Numbered from the stretch's first letter, positions 12,329-24,654 are shown. The stretch is 64,000 bases of DNA from Ancistrus triradiatus (GCA_025084515.1 JAJAGP010000273.1:62001-126000); one strand, 5' to 3'. Translations and numbers: made by a program. The notes: generated from the sequence alone by a model not told the origin.

Positions 12329-12689
12329 ATAAGCGCTTCACCCACCGTGCAAGGTTTGAAACGACTCAGCGTTCAGCCATGTGGTGCAGGAAATGAGGCG
12401 CCCTGTCAATCAGAGCCTGAGAGAACAACATGCACTGGGTGTGCAGACTAAATAAAGAAATACAGATACAGTGTCATGGGTGTAGATCCAACATCTTTGT
12501 GTTCGAGTAGAAATGATTTCTGGGCTCAAATTGGAGTTCAAAGACAAAGAAAACGTCTATGCTAAATTACCTGCTCAAATTTGTCTTAGCCTATCAACCA
12601 ATTATATCAAATGCTTCTGTTTTAACAAGTTTGTTAATAGAATTGCAGACCACATTACATTCTGTGAAACAGGTCGTTGACCAAAATGG

Positions 12690-12870
12690 ACGTTGACCGG
12701 ACATTACCATGGTTACATTTATAATTAGACACCGCATTAGCCGCTCCAGCTTGTTGCTGTAAAACATTAACGCGATCACCATATTGGTCCAGGCAAGACT
12801 AACTTGTAAACAAATTCAAGTAAACAGGGTAGCTGCGTTTCTTCTGGTTAAAATGCACAACAAACCAGCT
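12690..12870 (+). repeat. dispersed repeat shared with 28.6 kb
   Basis: Diverged copy of 28630-28800: TTGGTCCAGGCAAGACT, TTGTAAACAAAT and GTAGCTGCGTTTCTTCTGG-like words in the same order. Confidence 0.65.
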
Positions 12871-13134
12871 TTTATTTTTTGCTAGCTAATACAAACAATC
12901 CATGGTGGGGATTGAACTCGGATCGCTTAACGACCAGACTGACGTTCTACCCCCCCCCATACTAATGGAGGAGTGTGTTGAGCCAAAGGTACGGGTGGCT
13001 ATTAAACACCAAACAAAAGGGGACATTAAGAAATGGACTCAAACAAAGGAGTATCGCTTAACAAAGAGGCAAAGGAAACACTGATGGCAATAGGAAGTAA
13101 TGATGGGCAAGGAAGTAACGCCCGTTAATTCGCG

Positions 13135-13545
13135 CAAGCTCCCGAAGCCTGAGTCCATACCAGTGAATGATAAGTGAATCAAAGTAGAAGCTCCCACAAT
13201 GGCGGTGAGCCAAGTTTATTAATGAATCAAAGTAGAATAATGCAGCAATAATGGCGAGCCGAGCTCAAGTAACTGAGACAGTAGAACGCTAATAACAAAC
13301 CACGTAGGAAAGCACGCATTCAATCGTGCAGGCTCAACAAAAGCGCAAACGATTCGTGAATCAAAACAGAGGCTCCTGTAATGGTGGCGAGTCGAGCTCA
13401 TGTAACAAAGAGTTAACGCTGGAGACGCAGAGAGCAGGGAAAGAAAGAAATAAACGTTTACCAGTGCAAGCTCTCAGATACTGAGTCGATACCAATGAAC
13501 GATTCGTGAATCAAAGCGAAAGCTCATGAAAGGGGAATAAACACT
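13135..13545 (+). repeat. four imperfect copies of a GAATCAAAG...GCGAGCCGAGCTC unit
   Basis: Copies near 13140-13210, 13215-13285, 13335-13415 and 13465-13530 share GATTCGTGAATCAAAG, AAGCTCCxxxAATGGCG and GAGTCGAGCTCATGTAAC words. The family is not recognised. Confidence 0.6.
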
Positions 13546-14499
13546 CAAAGCGTGACAAAAATAAGGAGCCAGTTGTACCGAAAGCTGACCCTAATACACC
13601 CTACCATCACCCTACTACAAAAGAGCGATGTTACAGTCTTTCCTGCAATACCCCATGCCAGAACGCTACCAACTACCAAAGGTGCGATGAGAGGCACCGC
13701 TCTCAATCAGCCTCATATAACCGGAAGAGCAGGTGTCTCTCATCAGCCCTCATCAGCGCCGTGCCTGCTGGGCACTGTAGGCACATGCGAGCTAGTTTAT
13801 GTAGTCCTAATCCCTGCACATCTTCCATGCCGCTCCTGCCCTATGGTGTTGAGCCACAGAACTGTGTGATTCATAATAATTTCTCTACTCTAACTAACTT
13901 ACTTCTAGACCAGTCTGCTTTCTGTTTTTTATAGCAGTGAAATGATACAATAAGATGTAATCTAATGAATGATACAATTAATGTAATAATTGATTAACAA
14001 TAGTAAATGGTATATGTAGTATAGGTAGTACTGTTGAAAATCTATTACTATTACAGTTTTGTTATATTATTATTTATTAGACTAGAGTAAGGCAACTTTT
14101 TCCAATACAATCTTAAGAAGAATCGTGAGGAGTTGCCTGGACCCAGATGGCAACGACGTTGACACATGACCCAGCGCCCAATGTTTTTAGGCTACTGCAA
14201 TGTATATATAAAGGGTATTTTAACGTATGCAAACAATACGTGAATGCGTCAGAGATGCCGCTGAAAACATGAGTGGAACGCTGCCATCTACAGCATCCCT
14301 AAGCTCGGCGCGTTTTTATAGAATTAATTATAGAAACTACGTTACGACCCTGTGCAGGTTAAAGCTGTAACGCGTAACAGGCCAGTACAATGGACCTTTT
14401 TCTTTTGGAAGGCAAAAACAAACCAATAGACCTTATTAGGAATAACATGGAAGATCAGGATAAAGATTAGGGGTTCTAGTTGCAATTGGACGTTGCATA

Positions 14500-14729
14500 T
14501 CCTCAGGATCCGGTTATCGTGGGTCCTTTCTATTTCTATTCCCTTTAGCCTTTCTTTCTTTTCCTTCTTTCTTTTTAACATTTTTATCTTCCTTCCTACC
14601 TGTTTTTCTTTGTCTCTTTAGCATTCATTTCTTTCTATCTTTTTGTTTGTTTCTTTCTTTTTTTCTTTCTTTCTTTTCTCTTCAGCATTCATTGATATTT
14701 CTGTTTTCCTTTCTATCTTTCTTTCTTTT
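14500..14729 (+). repeat. CTTT-rich minisatellite, left part
   Basis: CTTTCTTT tracts alternate with CTCTTTAGCATTCATTTCTTTC-like units. The gypsy element splits this array; its other half is at 19412-19660. Confidence 0.8.
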
Positions 14730-15000
14730 TGTAACGCCGAGTATGGATGGGAGACAGATGCAGGCAGTGAGGTTCGATAGACGGATACTTTATTGAGAGA
14801 ATTCAAACTAACTGCAACGGGGTTTGCAGGAGCTAGTTGTACGAGGTGGATACCTTGTAGTGTAGCGGTGGTGTGTGGGTGAGTGGTGTTTATGTAGGGA
14901 AGTCCGGGACATGAGAACAGGTGCAGGTGATCAGTATGTGGGTGATGACGAGCGAGGCAGGTTGCGTGCTCTGGAGGCAAGGCTGGAAGGGGGCGTGACA
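14730..15000 (-). repeat. 3' LTR of the gypsy element (full, 271 bp)
   Basis: Runs TGTAACGCC...GGCGTGACA in plus orientation. It matches the LTR at 19248-19406 closely, but contains about 112 bp that the other copy lacks, from after TTGTAGTGTAG to before GGCTGGAAGG. Confidence 0.93.
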
Positions 15001-16616
15001 GTACCCCCCCTCGAAGGGCTCGTACCGGCGGGAGCGCGGCGGGAGCCGGAGGACCGGAGGGGAGCTGAGGACGTGCGTGGGCGGTCTGGGTGCCGGTCGG
15101 TCAGGATGCGCAGCGTGGAAGTCCTGGGTGAGAAGGGGGTCCAGGACGTCCTTTGCATCCACCCAGCAGTTTTCTTCAGGGCCGTAGCCCTCCCACTCCA
15201 CCAGATATTGAAGACGCGCCCCGCGCCGGCGAGAGTCCAGGAGGCGGCGAACCGTGTATGTGGAAGCCTCCAACGGATCGGCCGGCGGAGGTTGGTCAGC
15301 CGGTGAGGAGTCCGCCAATGGACCGAGGACCCAGGGCTTCAGATGCACAACATGGAAGGTAGGAGAGATGTGTGAGTGGACAGGCAGTTGCAAACGATAG
15401 GTGACTTCATTGATCTGATGAATGACTTTATAAGGTCCCAGAAAACGGAGAGATAAAGGGGTACTTCCCTGTGGTTGGCGCAGTCCCCGGACCGACAGCC
15501 AGACACGGTCTCCTGGTTGGAAGGTGGGAGGAGCGCGGCGATGCCGGTCGGCGTGCTTCTTGTACTGGCGGATGGATTTTTCAACGCGTTGATGGACCTG
15601 GCCCCAGATGTCATCGCTGTGCTTGAACCAGTCATCGACGGCCGGGGAGTCAGAGGGCGAGGAATCCCAGGGCACGAAAGGAGGCTGGAAACCAAGAACG
15701 CACTGGAACGGCGTGAGGCCGGTGGAGGAGTGGCGCAGAGAGTTCTGGGCTATCTCGGCCCATGGGAGAAACTGGGCCCAGTCGTGTGGATTGTGGAGGC
15801 AATAACATCAGAGGAATTTCTTCAACTCCTGATTGATTCGTTCGCATTGTCCGTTGGTCTGCGGGTGGTATCCGGAGGAGAGGCTGACGGAGGCACCCAG
15901 CTTTGCCATGAATGCCCGCCATACCGCGGAGGAGAACTGAGGTCCGCGGTCGGATAGGACATCCTCCGGGATGCCGAAAACGCGGAAGACGTGCTCGAAC
16001 AGCAGCTCCGCTGTTGCAGTGCAGAGGGGATTTTCGGCAGAGGGATGAAGCGCACAGAGCGGGAAAAGCGGTCGATCACGGAGAGGATGGTGACGAAGTC
16101 GAGCGCTATGTACGACCAGGGTCGTTCCGGTGTGGGCAACGGAAGAAGCAGGCCCAAGGGGAGAGTGCGAGGGGTCTTTGCCTGCGCGCAAATGCTGCAT
16201 GATGAGTCGTAGTCGTGTACGTCTTTGCGCATGCTGTCCCACCAGTAGCGCATCGCCAGAAGCTGATGGGTACGTGTTTCTCCGGGGTGACCAGAACACA
16301 GAGAGAGATGGCCCAGGCGAGGAGACGGTTACGGAGGTCGGAGGGTATGAACCTCTTGCCTGGCGGACACTTGGGTGGAACGCGCATTTGGGAGAGCCTG
16401 TCATCCAGCTCGAGCTCGAAGTCCCAGGTGATGGCACCAATGGTGCAAGAGGCCAGGAGGATGCTCTTGATCGAGGCTGCGAGACAGGGCGTCCGCCTTG
16501 ACGTTCTTTGATCCCGGACGGTAGGTGATAGAGAATTCGAAGCAGAAGAAGAAGAGGGACCAACGGGCCTGGCGAGCGTTGAGGCGCTTGGCAGAACGGA
16601 GGTATTCCAGATTCAT
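14976..16616 (-). pseudogene. gypsy RNase H end, integrase and chromodomain, several frameshifts
   Basis: Coding pieces in different frames: RNase H end (NLEYLRSAKRLNARQ, 16401-16616), integrase zinc-binding region (16106-16387 and 15822-16253, with CSICAQAKTP), integrase core (DFVT, VIDRFSR, LSDRGPQF, GYHPQTNGQCERINQ) and a C-terminal piece (14890-15675) holding the GDRVWLS domain and a chromodomain (YTVRRLLDS, YLVEWEGYGPEENCW). At least three frame changes and a small deletion after ALDFVT separate them. Confidence 0.9.
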
Positions 16617-19233
16617 GTGATCTGGGCCAGCTTGATGGCTAGCAGTTCGCGGTCCCCCACGTCGTAGTTGCGCTCAGCGGGAGTGAGCGTACGTGAGAAA
16701 AAGGCGACGGGCCACAGCTTGGGTGGATCCTCGAGATGCTGGGAGAGAACGGCACCAACTCCTATGGATGAGGCGTCAACTTCCAGGATGAAAGGGCGCT
16801 CTGGGTCGGGATGTCCAAGAACGGGAACGCTGGTGAAGGCTGCTTTGAGCGCGTTGAAGGCTTGGTCGGTGTCCTGAGACCAATGGAGAGAGCGGGGTTT
16901 GCCCCGCAGAAGTGCGGTGAGGGGTGCCACCTTGCGGCTGAAGTGTCTGATAAAGCGGCGATAGAAATTCGCGAAGCCCAAGAATTGCTGTAGCTGCTTG
17001 ACGGTGGTTGGCGCGGGCCAGGAGAGGACTGCGGAGAGCTTGGAACCGTCCATGGCGACCCCGTCCGGGGAAATAACATAGCCCAGGTAACGCACAGTCT
17101 GAGAATGGAACTCACACTTCTCTGCCTTCACGCGAAGGTGGTGGTGTTGGAGCCTGCTGAGTACCTGGCGGACGTGGGAAATGTGAGTGGCGTAATCCGG
17201 TGAGTATACCAATATGTCATCCAGGTAGACAACAACGAATCTGCCCAACATGTCCCGAAGCACGTCGTTCATGAACGCCTGGAAGAATGACGGAGCGTTT
17301 GCCAGGCCGAAGGGCATCACCAGATACTCATAGTGCCCGGTGCTGGTGCTGAAAGCGGTCTTCCACTCATCGCCCTCTCTGACACGGACCAGGTTGTAGG
17401 CGTTCCTGAGGTCCAGCTTGGTGTACCAGTGCACCGTGCGGAGTTGTTCAAGTGATGAGGGCACCAGTGGAAGCGGGTAGGCGTACCTACGGGTGATTTG
17501 GTTGACTCCACGATAGTCGATACAGGGCCTGAGGCCGCCGTCCCACTTGGGCACAAAGAAGAACCCTGCCAAGACAGGGGAGGTGGATGGACAGATGAAG
17601 CCGAGGTCGAGGTATTCAGAGATGAAATCCGACATTGCTTGTTCTTCGGCCGCCAAGAGAGGGTATAGACGAGCTTTGGGAAGCGGTGCGTCCGGAATGA
17701 GGTCAATAGCACAGTCGTACGGGCGATGCGGAGGAAGAGGAGGAGGCTTACCTGGCGCGAAGATCGAGGCCAGGTCCCTGTAGTCGTTGGGCACGTTATC
17801 CGGGAGAGTTGCGGGCTCCAAGAGAGTGTTGAGCTGAAGGGCAGGACAAAGCAGACAGTGGTCTTGGCACCATGGTGACCAGCGGATGAGTTCCCGGGCA
17901 GACCATGAGATGAGAGGGTCGTGACGGTGGAGCCAAGGAAGTCCCAGGATGATGGGGCAGGCGAGGGAGCACAAGAGAAGCAAAGCGATGGACTCCTGGT
18001 GGGTGGCACTGGTGAGCAGGCAGAGAGGAGCGGTAGCGCGGGTGATCAGTCCCTGTCCGAGCGGACGTCCGTCAGCCGCTGTAATCCGGCGTTCAGCCTG
18101 GAGAGTAGTGCAGGGGATCTTCCACTTGGAAACGAGGTGGTCGGAGATGAAGTTCCCCTGGGCGCCAGAGTCGATCAGAGCTAGGAGAGAAACGTCGGTG
18201 TGAGCGAGCCGCAAGAGAACCGGCAGGGTGAATGAGGTATTGAGAGGGAATCGACTCATCCGGGGTGTGCGTGCCTGATCCCTGGCACGCATGTGGGCTG
18301 ATCCAGTGGACGGAGCGAGGTCACAGGCGGGACGGAGATGGCGATCCGAGCCGCAGTAACAGCAAAGGCCCTGCTCGAAGCGGCGCCGGCGTTCCTCGGA
18401 TGACAGGTGGGTACGAGCAAGCTCCATGGGTTCCGCTGGAGGCGAGGAGTCACGGGAGACAGAAGGAGCAACCCGGGGGGCGGGGCGAGGAGCGGAGGCC
18501 GATCGAGGAGTGAGAAGCTGGTCTAGTCGAACGGTGAGGGTGATCAATTCCTCCAGAGAGAGATCGAGGTCACGCCCGGCCAGTTCTCTCCTGAGTTCGG
18601 GGCGCAGGCCTTGGTAGAAAGCGGAGAGTAGAGCAGGGGTGTTCCAACCGCTTTGAGCCGCCAGGGTGCGGAAGTGAAGCGCGTAGTCGGCAGCAGAGCG
18701 GCGGCCCTGGCGTAGAGTGAGAAGGACCTCTCCTGTGGATCTCCCCTCACGGGGATGTTGAAACACAGCTCAAAAAGCGGTGACGAAGCGATCGTAATCG
18801 CAGGTCTCTTTCCCTTGTTGGTTCCAGACGGCTGTGGCCCAGTCTAGGGCTCGACCGGTGAGGAGGGAGATTAGCAGGGCGATGCGAGCCGCGTCGGAGT
18901 CCGGAGGAGAGTGGACGAAGTAGAGACTGCATTGGACAAGAAAGCCCTCGCAGCGTTCCAGGTCACCGCCATACGTCCCTAGCAGAGCGATCCTGTAAGC
19001 TGCGTGAGGTGCCCTAGGCGGGCTAGGAGGAAGCGGAACTGAGGCCGATCGTGCCGTGGCGGACGGTGCCAGCTGGGACACGCGTTGGGTGAGGTCGCTG
19101 ACCGATGGGACCAGCGCTGGTTATCCGCCAACAACGAGACCGCCTGAGCCACTTCCTGGAGCTGAGAGTGGAGTTCGGCGAGCTGCTCCGCCATGGTCGA
19201 GGTGAGTTCGGGCCCACTAGCTGCTGTCTCCAT
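16613..19233 (-). pseudogene. gypsy gag-pol (gag, protease, reverse transcriptase, start of RNase H), broken
   Basis: Gag starts at 19233 and stays in one frame, except for a single in-frame TGA at 18770-18772 in the capsid region. Downstream of that stop the same frame is open for 717 codons: CCHC zinc knuckle (about codons 135-148), protease DSGAQG (about 199-204), reverse transcriptase with VPKWDGGLRPC, MPFGLANAP and catalytic YLDD (about 514-517), then a connection/RNase H start (DASSIGVGAVLSQ). The frame ends at 16613, where a deletion of roughly 60 bp removes part of RNase H and shifts frame. Gag and pol share one frame, as in many chromoviruses. Confidence 0.92.
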
Positions 19234-19247
19234 GTGGCTACACTAAC

Positions 19248-19406
19248 TGTAACGCCGAGTATGGACTGGAGACAGACGCAGGCAGTGAGGTTCGATAGAC
19301 GGATACTTTTTTGAGAGAATTCAAACTAACTGCAACGGGGTTTGCAGGAGCTAGTTGTACGAGGTGGATACCTTGTAGTGTAGGAAGGCTGGAAGGGGGC
19401 GTGACA
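19248..19406 (-). repeat. 5' LTR of the gypsy element (159 bp, internally deleted)
   Basis: Same ends as the 14730-15000 LTR with an internal deletion of about 112 bp. The gag reading frame opens about 15-20 nt from its inner edge, leaving very little leader. I could not assign a primer-binding tRNA from the GTTAGTGTAGCC that follows in the minus sense. Confidence 0.9.
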
Positions 19407-19411
19407 CTTTT

Positions 19412-19660
19412 ATTTTCTCTTTATTCATTTTTTTCTCTTTAGCCTTCCTTCCTTCCTTGCTTCCTTCCTTCCTTCCTTCCTTCCTGTCCTTCCTTCCTGT
19501 CTTTCATTTTCACTTTGACATTCATTGTTTTCTTTTTTCCCTTCTTTCTTTTGTTTTCTCTATGGCATTTATTCCTTTCTTTCTTTCTTTTTCTCTTTAT
19601 CATTCATTTCTTTCTTTCTTTCATTCTTTCTTTTCTTTCTTTCTTCGTGTGCTTTACTCC
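19412..19660 (+). repeat. CTTT-rich minisatellite, right part
   Basis: Continues the 14.5-14.73 kb array (CTTTAGCCTTCCTTCC, GGCATTTATTCCTTTC, ATCATTCATTTC). The segment after it (19825-19900) matches 21060-21130, which follows another copy of the same array. Confidence 0.8.
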
Positions 19661-20170
19661 ACTCCGTTGCTTCTTGATGGTGTAACTGTTGCTGATTGGT
19701 TAAACTCTGCAGTTACTGGGTGCAGCAGCAGAGCATTGGTTGGTTGGTTGGTATCTTTGATGTTCTATGCCCCTCCCTCAGCGCTGGGAGCCCCCGCTAT
19801 ATGACTTTACATGGTCTGACACTTTGGGGCTGAGCCGCTGTGCCTCCTAAACGCTTGTACTTTATAATAAAACCACTCCCAGCTGATGGTGCAATATCTA
19901 TCTATCTATCTGCCAAGAGGGGGGCTGTACCAAAAAATTGGAAATGGACCCCTGAGTGTTGTTTCTCCACAAGCATCTTGCTCTTGACTCTGATTCTGTC
20001 TGTCAGTATTTGGGTGAGAGCGCCTGAGCCCCAGAGCTCTTTTTCTCTACCATAACTGCACTCCTGGTCTGGACACTGATCTAGAGGGTGGCCTTGGGTC
20101 GGCCTCCTTACCAGTTCAGCGTGACCACTGGGGCCCAGCACTCACAGTTTCCCCGATGTTTACGTGTGTG
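19661..20170. other. gene-free spacer with one dispersed repeat
   Basis: Holds the segment CCTAAACGCTTGTACTTTATA...CAGCTGATGGTG (19840-19890) that also occurs at 21070-21115, and a short (ATCT)n run near 19888-19910. Nothing coding is supported. Confidence 0.5.
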
Positions 20171-20780
20171 TGTTTTTGCAAAGCTTATTTGTGTTCGTCA
20201 AGCGTTATAAAAAATGAAAAATACACAATGAGCAGGCAGATCCATTCCCGATGATTCATAACTTAATGTGACTGTGAAAAAGCTTTCTGGTATATCGAGC
20301 ACAAAGCACGTACTGTATGTGTATGAGGATCCTCGCTCGCTGTCAGCTCTATAAATCAGGAATAATCCTCCATGGCGACTCGGTGGCCTGCATTTGTTCA
20401 GATGTGATGTAAGTATGCAGACCACACACAGAGAGGTTTTACACACACACACACGCCGAGCAAAATCAGTTAAACGTGGATTTACGCCTGAATTTGACCT
20501 TTAAGGACAGATGTGCACAAGATCATTGGTAACCTGAACTTTTTTTATTGCACCACTTGCTTTTTTAGGGGAAAGAAACGTCTCAGGTCGAGTCAAAATA
20601 TGCTGGAATAAGGTATAACGCATGTGTTAGGCTCTGGGATATATTAGATGGTAAGTGAAAGGTCTGCACTCGCAGCTTGGAGCTTAAAATGCATTTCAAT
20701 ATGAACCGATATCTTCAGTGTTTTAATTAAGTATCATAGAAGATTAACAGATGTTCAGTCTAAATATTTATGTATGTATG
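20171..20780. other. gene-free spacer
   Basis: Unique-looking sequence with a short (CA)n near 20440. No exon, RNA gene or transposon recognised. Confidence 0.4.
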
Positions 20781-20784
20781 ATAA

Positions 20785-21130
20785 ATGCCTCTTTAGCATT
20801 TATCACTTTCCTTCTTTCTTTTCTATTTATTTTAGCATTGCCTTCTTTCTTTTCTTTCTCTTTGGCATTCATTGCTATCTTTCTTTTTTCCTTCCTTTCT
20901 TTTTCTCTTTAGCAGTTATTGCTTTCTTTCTTTTATTTTCTCTTTGGCATTCATTGCTTTCTATCTTTTTTGCTTCCTTTCTTTTTCTCTTTAGCAGTTA
21001 TTGCTTTCTTTCATTTTCTCTTTGGCATTCAATGTTTTCTTTGTTTTCTTTAGTTTTCGAGTCACTGTGCTTCCTAAACACTTTCACTTTATATTAAAAC
21101 CAGTCCAGCTGATGGTGGAATATCTAGGAG
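20785..21130 (+). repeat. CTTTGGCATTCATTGCTTTC minisatellite with 3' flank shared with 19.8 kb
   Basis: Units of about 60 bp pair CTCTTTGGCATTCATTG with CTTTTTCTCTTTAGCAGTTATTG. The flank from 21060 (CACTGTGCTTCCTAAACAC...GCTGATGGTGGAATATCT) is a diverged copy of 19830-19905, so array and flank duplicated together. Confidence 0.8.
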
Positions 21131-21639
21131 AGAAGAAACTTCATCAACCGATACAGCATGGTGTAATGGGGGCACCCTATTACAGTTCCACACTCAGTGC
21201 CATCCTATTACAGCTCCCTTTATGACCCTTTTTGCCATCCACAGCAGTTGCTTGATTCCCAGTCCTGTTTATATTCCCGTGTTTCCTCTTATGGTTTGTG
21301 TAATTTTTGTTGTCCATATTTAAACACAGGAACGATGAAGCCATTTAAGACTTTATTTTATCTTTAAATAACTCATGCTGCTAATTCTTAATAATTAAAC
21401 ATCACACCCAGTCCAGTTCAGACTAAATCCTTTATTTAATAACAGAGCTGACCGGTTACAGGAATCCACACACTTGAGACTTCTCGCCATAAACCGAAGC
21501 GATGAAGTGACGCGTTTATAACACGATGCTCCACTTTTGTCAAAACCTGCATTTCATATGCAAACCTCACAGGTCAGAATCAGATTATAAAACGATACCG
21601 ACTCTCGTAACTATGGAAACCCAAATCTGCCATTTGGGG

Positions 21640-22620
21640 AAAAAGATGTACACCGAATCATAATTATGAGACACTAATGGGTTACTGAGTCAAAACACAG
21701 ATATTAGTCAGAATTATGACAGTGTCTCATGATTATGATTTAGTTCCTCAATTCTGCTTTAATACCTCAGCATTGACTCAATAACCCATTGTAATGACTT
21801 AGTATGTCAATGTTCATGTAGTATCTCATAATTATGACTTAGTAATTCGACATCTCAATCTTGACTCAATAACTCATTGGCTTAGTGTGTCATTATTACT
21901 ACTTAGTAAGTCAAAATAAATGATCGACTCAAAATTGAGAAAAGTCATAATTACATGATAGTAAGTCATACTTATGAAATACCAGGTCATAATGAGTTAC
22001 CTAATCAAAAAACGTGATACTAAGCCATAATGAAATTGAGATATTACATCGGATTTATGAGATGGTATCTCAATTCTTCCATAATATCTCAACATTGACT
22101 CAATTACTCATTGTAATGACTTAGTACCTCATTATTATGATTCAGTAGGTAATAATAATGAGTTATTGACTCAAAGTTGAGATACTAAGTCATAATTATG
22201 ACATATTGAGAGAAAACAGAGACATTAAGTCACAAGTATGAGATACCAAGTCATAATAAGAACTGGGAAGCAATCATAATTAGGAGATACTAAGTCCTAA
22301 TACGATATTAAGTCAAACTTGATATATCAAGTCATAATTATCAGATAATAAATCATGAGACAAAGTCAATACTGGGATAAAGTCAAACTTGAGAAAAGAT
22401 ATTAAATCATAACTATAATAAAGCAAGTCATAATGAGCTATTGAGTCAAAAGTGAGACACTAAGCAGAATTATGAGATGTTAAGTCCTAACAATAAAATA
22501 TTAAGTCAAAGGTATGAGACCCTACATCATAATAATGAGACACAAAGATGATGTTGAAATGCTAAATCAGAATTATGAGATTGAGACATAAATATGAAAT
22601 GTCACGCATATAAAATACTA
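21640..22620. repeat. TCATAATTATGAGATACTAAG minisatellite
   Basis: About 950 bp of irregular units such as GAGTCATAATTATGAGATACTAAGTC in both orientations. The core TCATAATTATGA is self-complementary, so arrays on the two strands look alike and could fold. The word order TCA-ATTATGA/GACTTAGTATCTCA is kept with drifting spacing. Confidence 0.85.
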
Positions 22621-22639
22621 ACATTTATTATATTTTCTC

Positions 22640-23620
22640 ATTATGACTCGGTGTACAGTTTATTTTTGTCCAAATGGTGCAACTGGGCTTCCGTATGTAA
22701 CTAACATTTACCTGCATTCCATACGTTTTAACGTGATCAGCTTTACGAAGGCATTTTGCGTATCATACATGGTTTGTTCCAGTCCCTTTATCTCTGAATG
22801 GTGTGAGGTTTACTGTAACTGCTCCCTGTATCTTTAAGTTCAGTCCACCAGTAGTACGGCGATAAGGCTGAATCTGAGCATGTACTGACTGTCACGAGCA
22901 GTTCTGTGCAGACGTTTTTCTGTATGAATGTGTGTGCGGCAGATGGATGAAGGCAGCTGTGTGTGTGTGTGAGAGAGAGAGAGAGACTAAGACTATACAT
23001 CACAAACAATGAGGGCTGAAGCTGAAGATCTAATACTGCTTTTAAACACAGCGTGTCGCCAAGCATAATTAAAAACACCCTGTGAATGCACAGAGCGACG
23101 GAAAAAGAGCCTCAGGCGAAGATCTTTGGTGGGATTGTGCAGTCAGTATAAATATTTCCTTCATGAATAAAAGCCTCGCTGTTGCAGAAACGTCTTCAGT
23201 GTGTGCTTAATGTAAAACACTCTGAAGGACAGATGCAGACGAGATGAATCCGTTTGACAGCGATACACAGAACGTATGTCTAAGATTTGGCACAGCCAGA
23301 GCCGGTGCAGGGAGCAGGAGAAAGGCACCGAATTCGGACGCTCTCACTCGCTCCCAGTTTCATTTCTCAGTTCTGGGAAGGCAAAGTGTCCTAAAACACC
23401 GCGCTCCTCCTCTTCCTGTTCCACTGCAACGACGCCTCCATCCACGGCCCTCAGGTTCCCCGTGGGAAGCTTTAATCCTGATGAACTTTGCACTCGTACT
23501 GAAATATAAACACGCTCTGCATTAGCAAAACTCCTCCGACTGTCTGAGCTCACTCTCCAAGGGCAAAGGTGTTAAATACAGAACGAGCTAACCTGAGGGA
23601 AAAAAGCTGAGGATGCTTAC
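22640..23620. other. gene-free spacer downstream of insig2
   Basis: No exon recognised. The final short insig2 exon could lie here, but no convincing minus-strand candidate was found. Contains short (GT)n and (GA)n at 22957-22987. Confidence 0.4.
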
Positions 23621-23624
23621 TGCA

Positions 23625-24088
23625 CACTGTACATCATCATCATCATCATCATCATTACTATTGTTTTTATTTATGTATTTATAATATTAATAACTATTAT
23701 TATAATTATTTTGGTTGTTGACATCTATTATTATTATTGTTGTTGTTGTTGTTAAGACATTTATTTAGTAGTGTTAAACAGTATTACTAAAAACTACTAC
23801 TATTAATAATATTGTTTTTGTTGTTAGTTTTTTATTATTATTTTTTATTAATTTCTTTGGTGTTGACAATTTATTATTATTATATTTATAATTATAAGAA
23901 CGATGGATTACTACTGTTTTTATTGTTTATTTTTATCATCAATAATTAATTTTTGTTGTTTACATCATTTATTATTATTATTGCTGTTAAGATTATTTAT
24001 TTAGTAGTAAAAACTACTACTACAATTATTAATAATAATATTGTTTTTGTTATTATTTTTGGTGTTGACATCATCATCATCATCATCA

Positions 24089-24127
<39 letters not shown>

Positions 24128-24440
24128 GTAGTAGTAGTAGTAGTATTTAAATTGTTATTCATTCATATTATTATCATCATCATTTGTTACTGTTATTTAA
24201 TAGTATTGTTATGTATCTATAATAATAATGATTATTTTTGTTGTTGACATAACTTATTATTGTTGTTAAGATTGTTGTTATACACATTTATTATAGTTAT
24301 TAGTTTAAAAATTGTAAGTGTTTTTATAATGATAGTGTTTAAATAATATTAATTATTACTATATACACATTATACTCAATATATAATAAAGTATAAAGAC
24401 AACTAATTATAATAGAATTAATATACTAATAACATATTCA
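23625..24440. repeat. compound (ATT)n/(ATC)n/(GTT)n region
   Basis: Trinucleotide runs (ATC at 23631-23655 and 24068-24090, ATT at 24091-24127, AGT at 24126-24144) sit within degenerate TTATTATTGTTGTT sequence for about 800 bp. Confidence 0.8.
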
Positions 24441-24551
24441 TAATAATAGTAATGAAAAACACTAATAAAAATAAGGCTGGACTTAATGGTCATTGCCACT
24501 TTCGACTCAGTTGCTGACACTTGTGCAGTGTGTGTGTGTGTGTTTACTTAC

Positions 24552-24654
24552 CAGTGCTAGTTGGCGTCCTATATTGCCCATGGTTATAACACCGGCAAAA
24601 AAGATGCAGGGCAACCAAGATCGAATGTACAGAAAATCCGGAGAGGTATACCTG

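Larger units (their letters stand above)
14730..19406 (-). mobile_element. degraded chromodomain Ty3/gypsy LTR retrotransposon
   Basis: A 4.68-kb element on the minus strand, bounded by LTRs that start TG and end CA, with a perfect 5-bp target duplication CTTTT at 14725-14729 and 19407-19411. A purine-rich tract abuts the 3' LTR (complement of GTACCCCCCCTC at 15001-15012). Order in the minus sense: LTR, gag with CCHC, protease, reverse transcriptase, RNase H, integrase, chromodomain, LTR, as in vertebrate chromoviruses. It inserted into a CTTT-rich minisatellite. It carries a nonsense codon, deletions and frameshifts and is not autonomous. Confidence 0.95.

Noticed and set aside
12169..12396. 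Arg-Glu repeat frame and its Leu-Ser complement
   Set aside because: Product of the (GA)n microsatellite.
22788..23110. Possible final insig2 exon
   Set aside because: Acceptor-like sites exist on the minus strand, but none gives a short C-terminal tail in the required phase that resembles INSIG2.
23244..23553. Overlapping frames on both strands near 23.3-23.5 kb
   Set aside because: Locally higher GC gives open frames on both strands; no domain or splice structure supports a gene.
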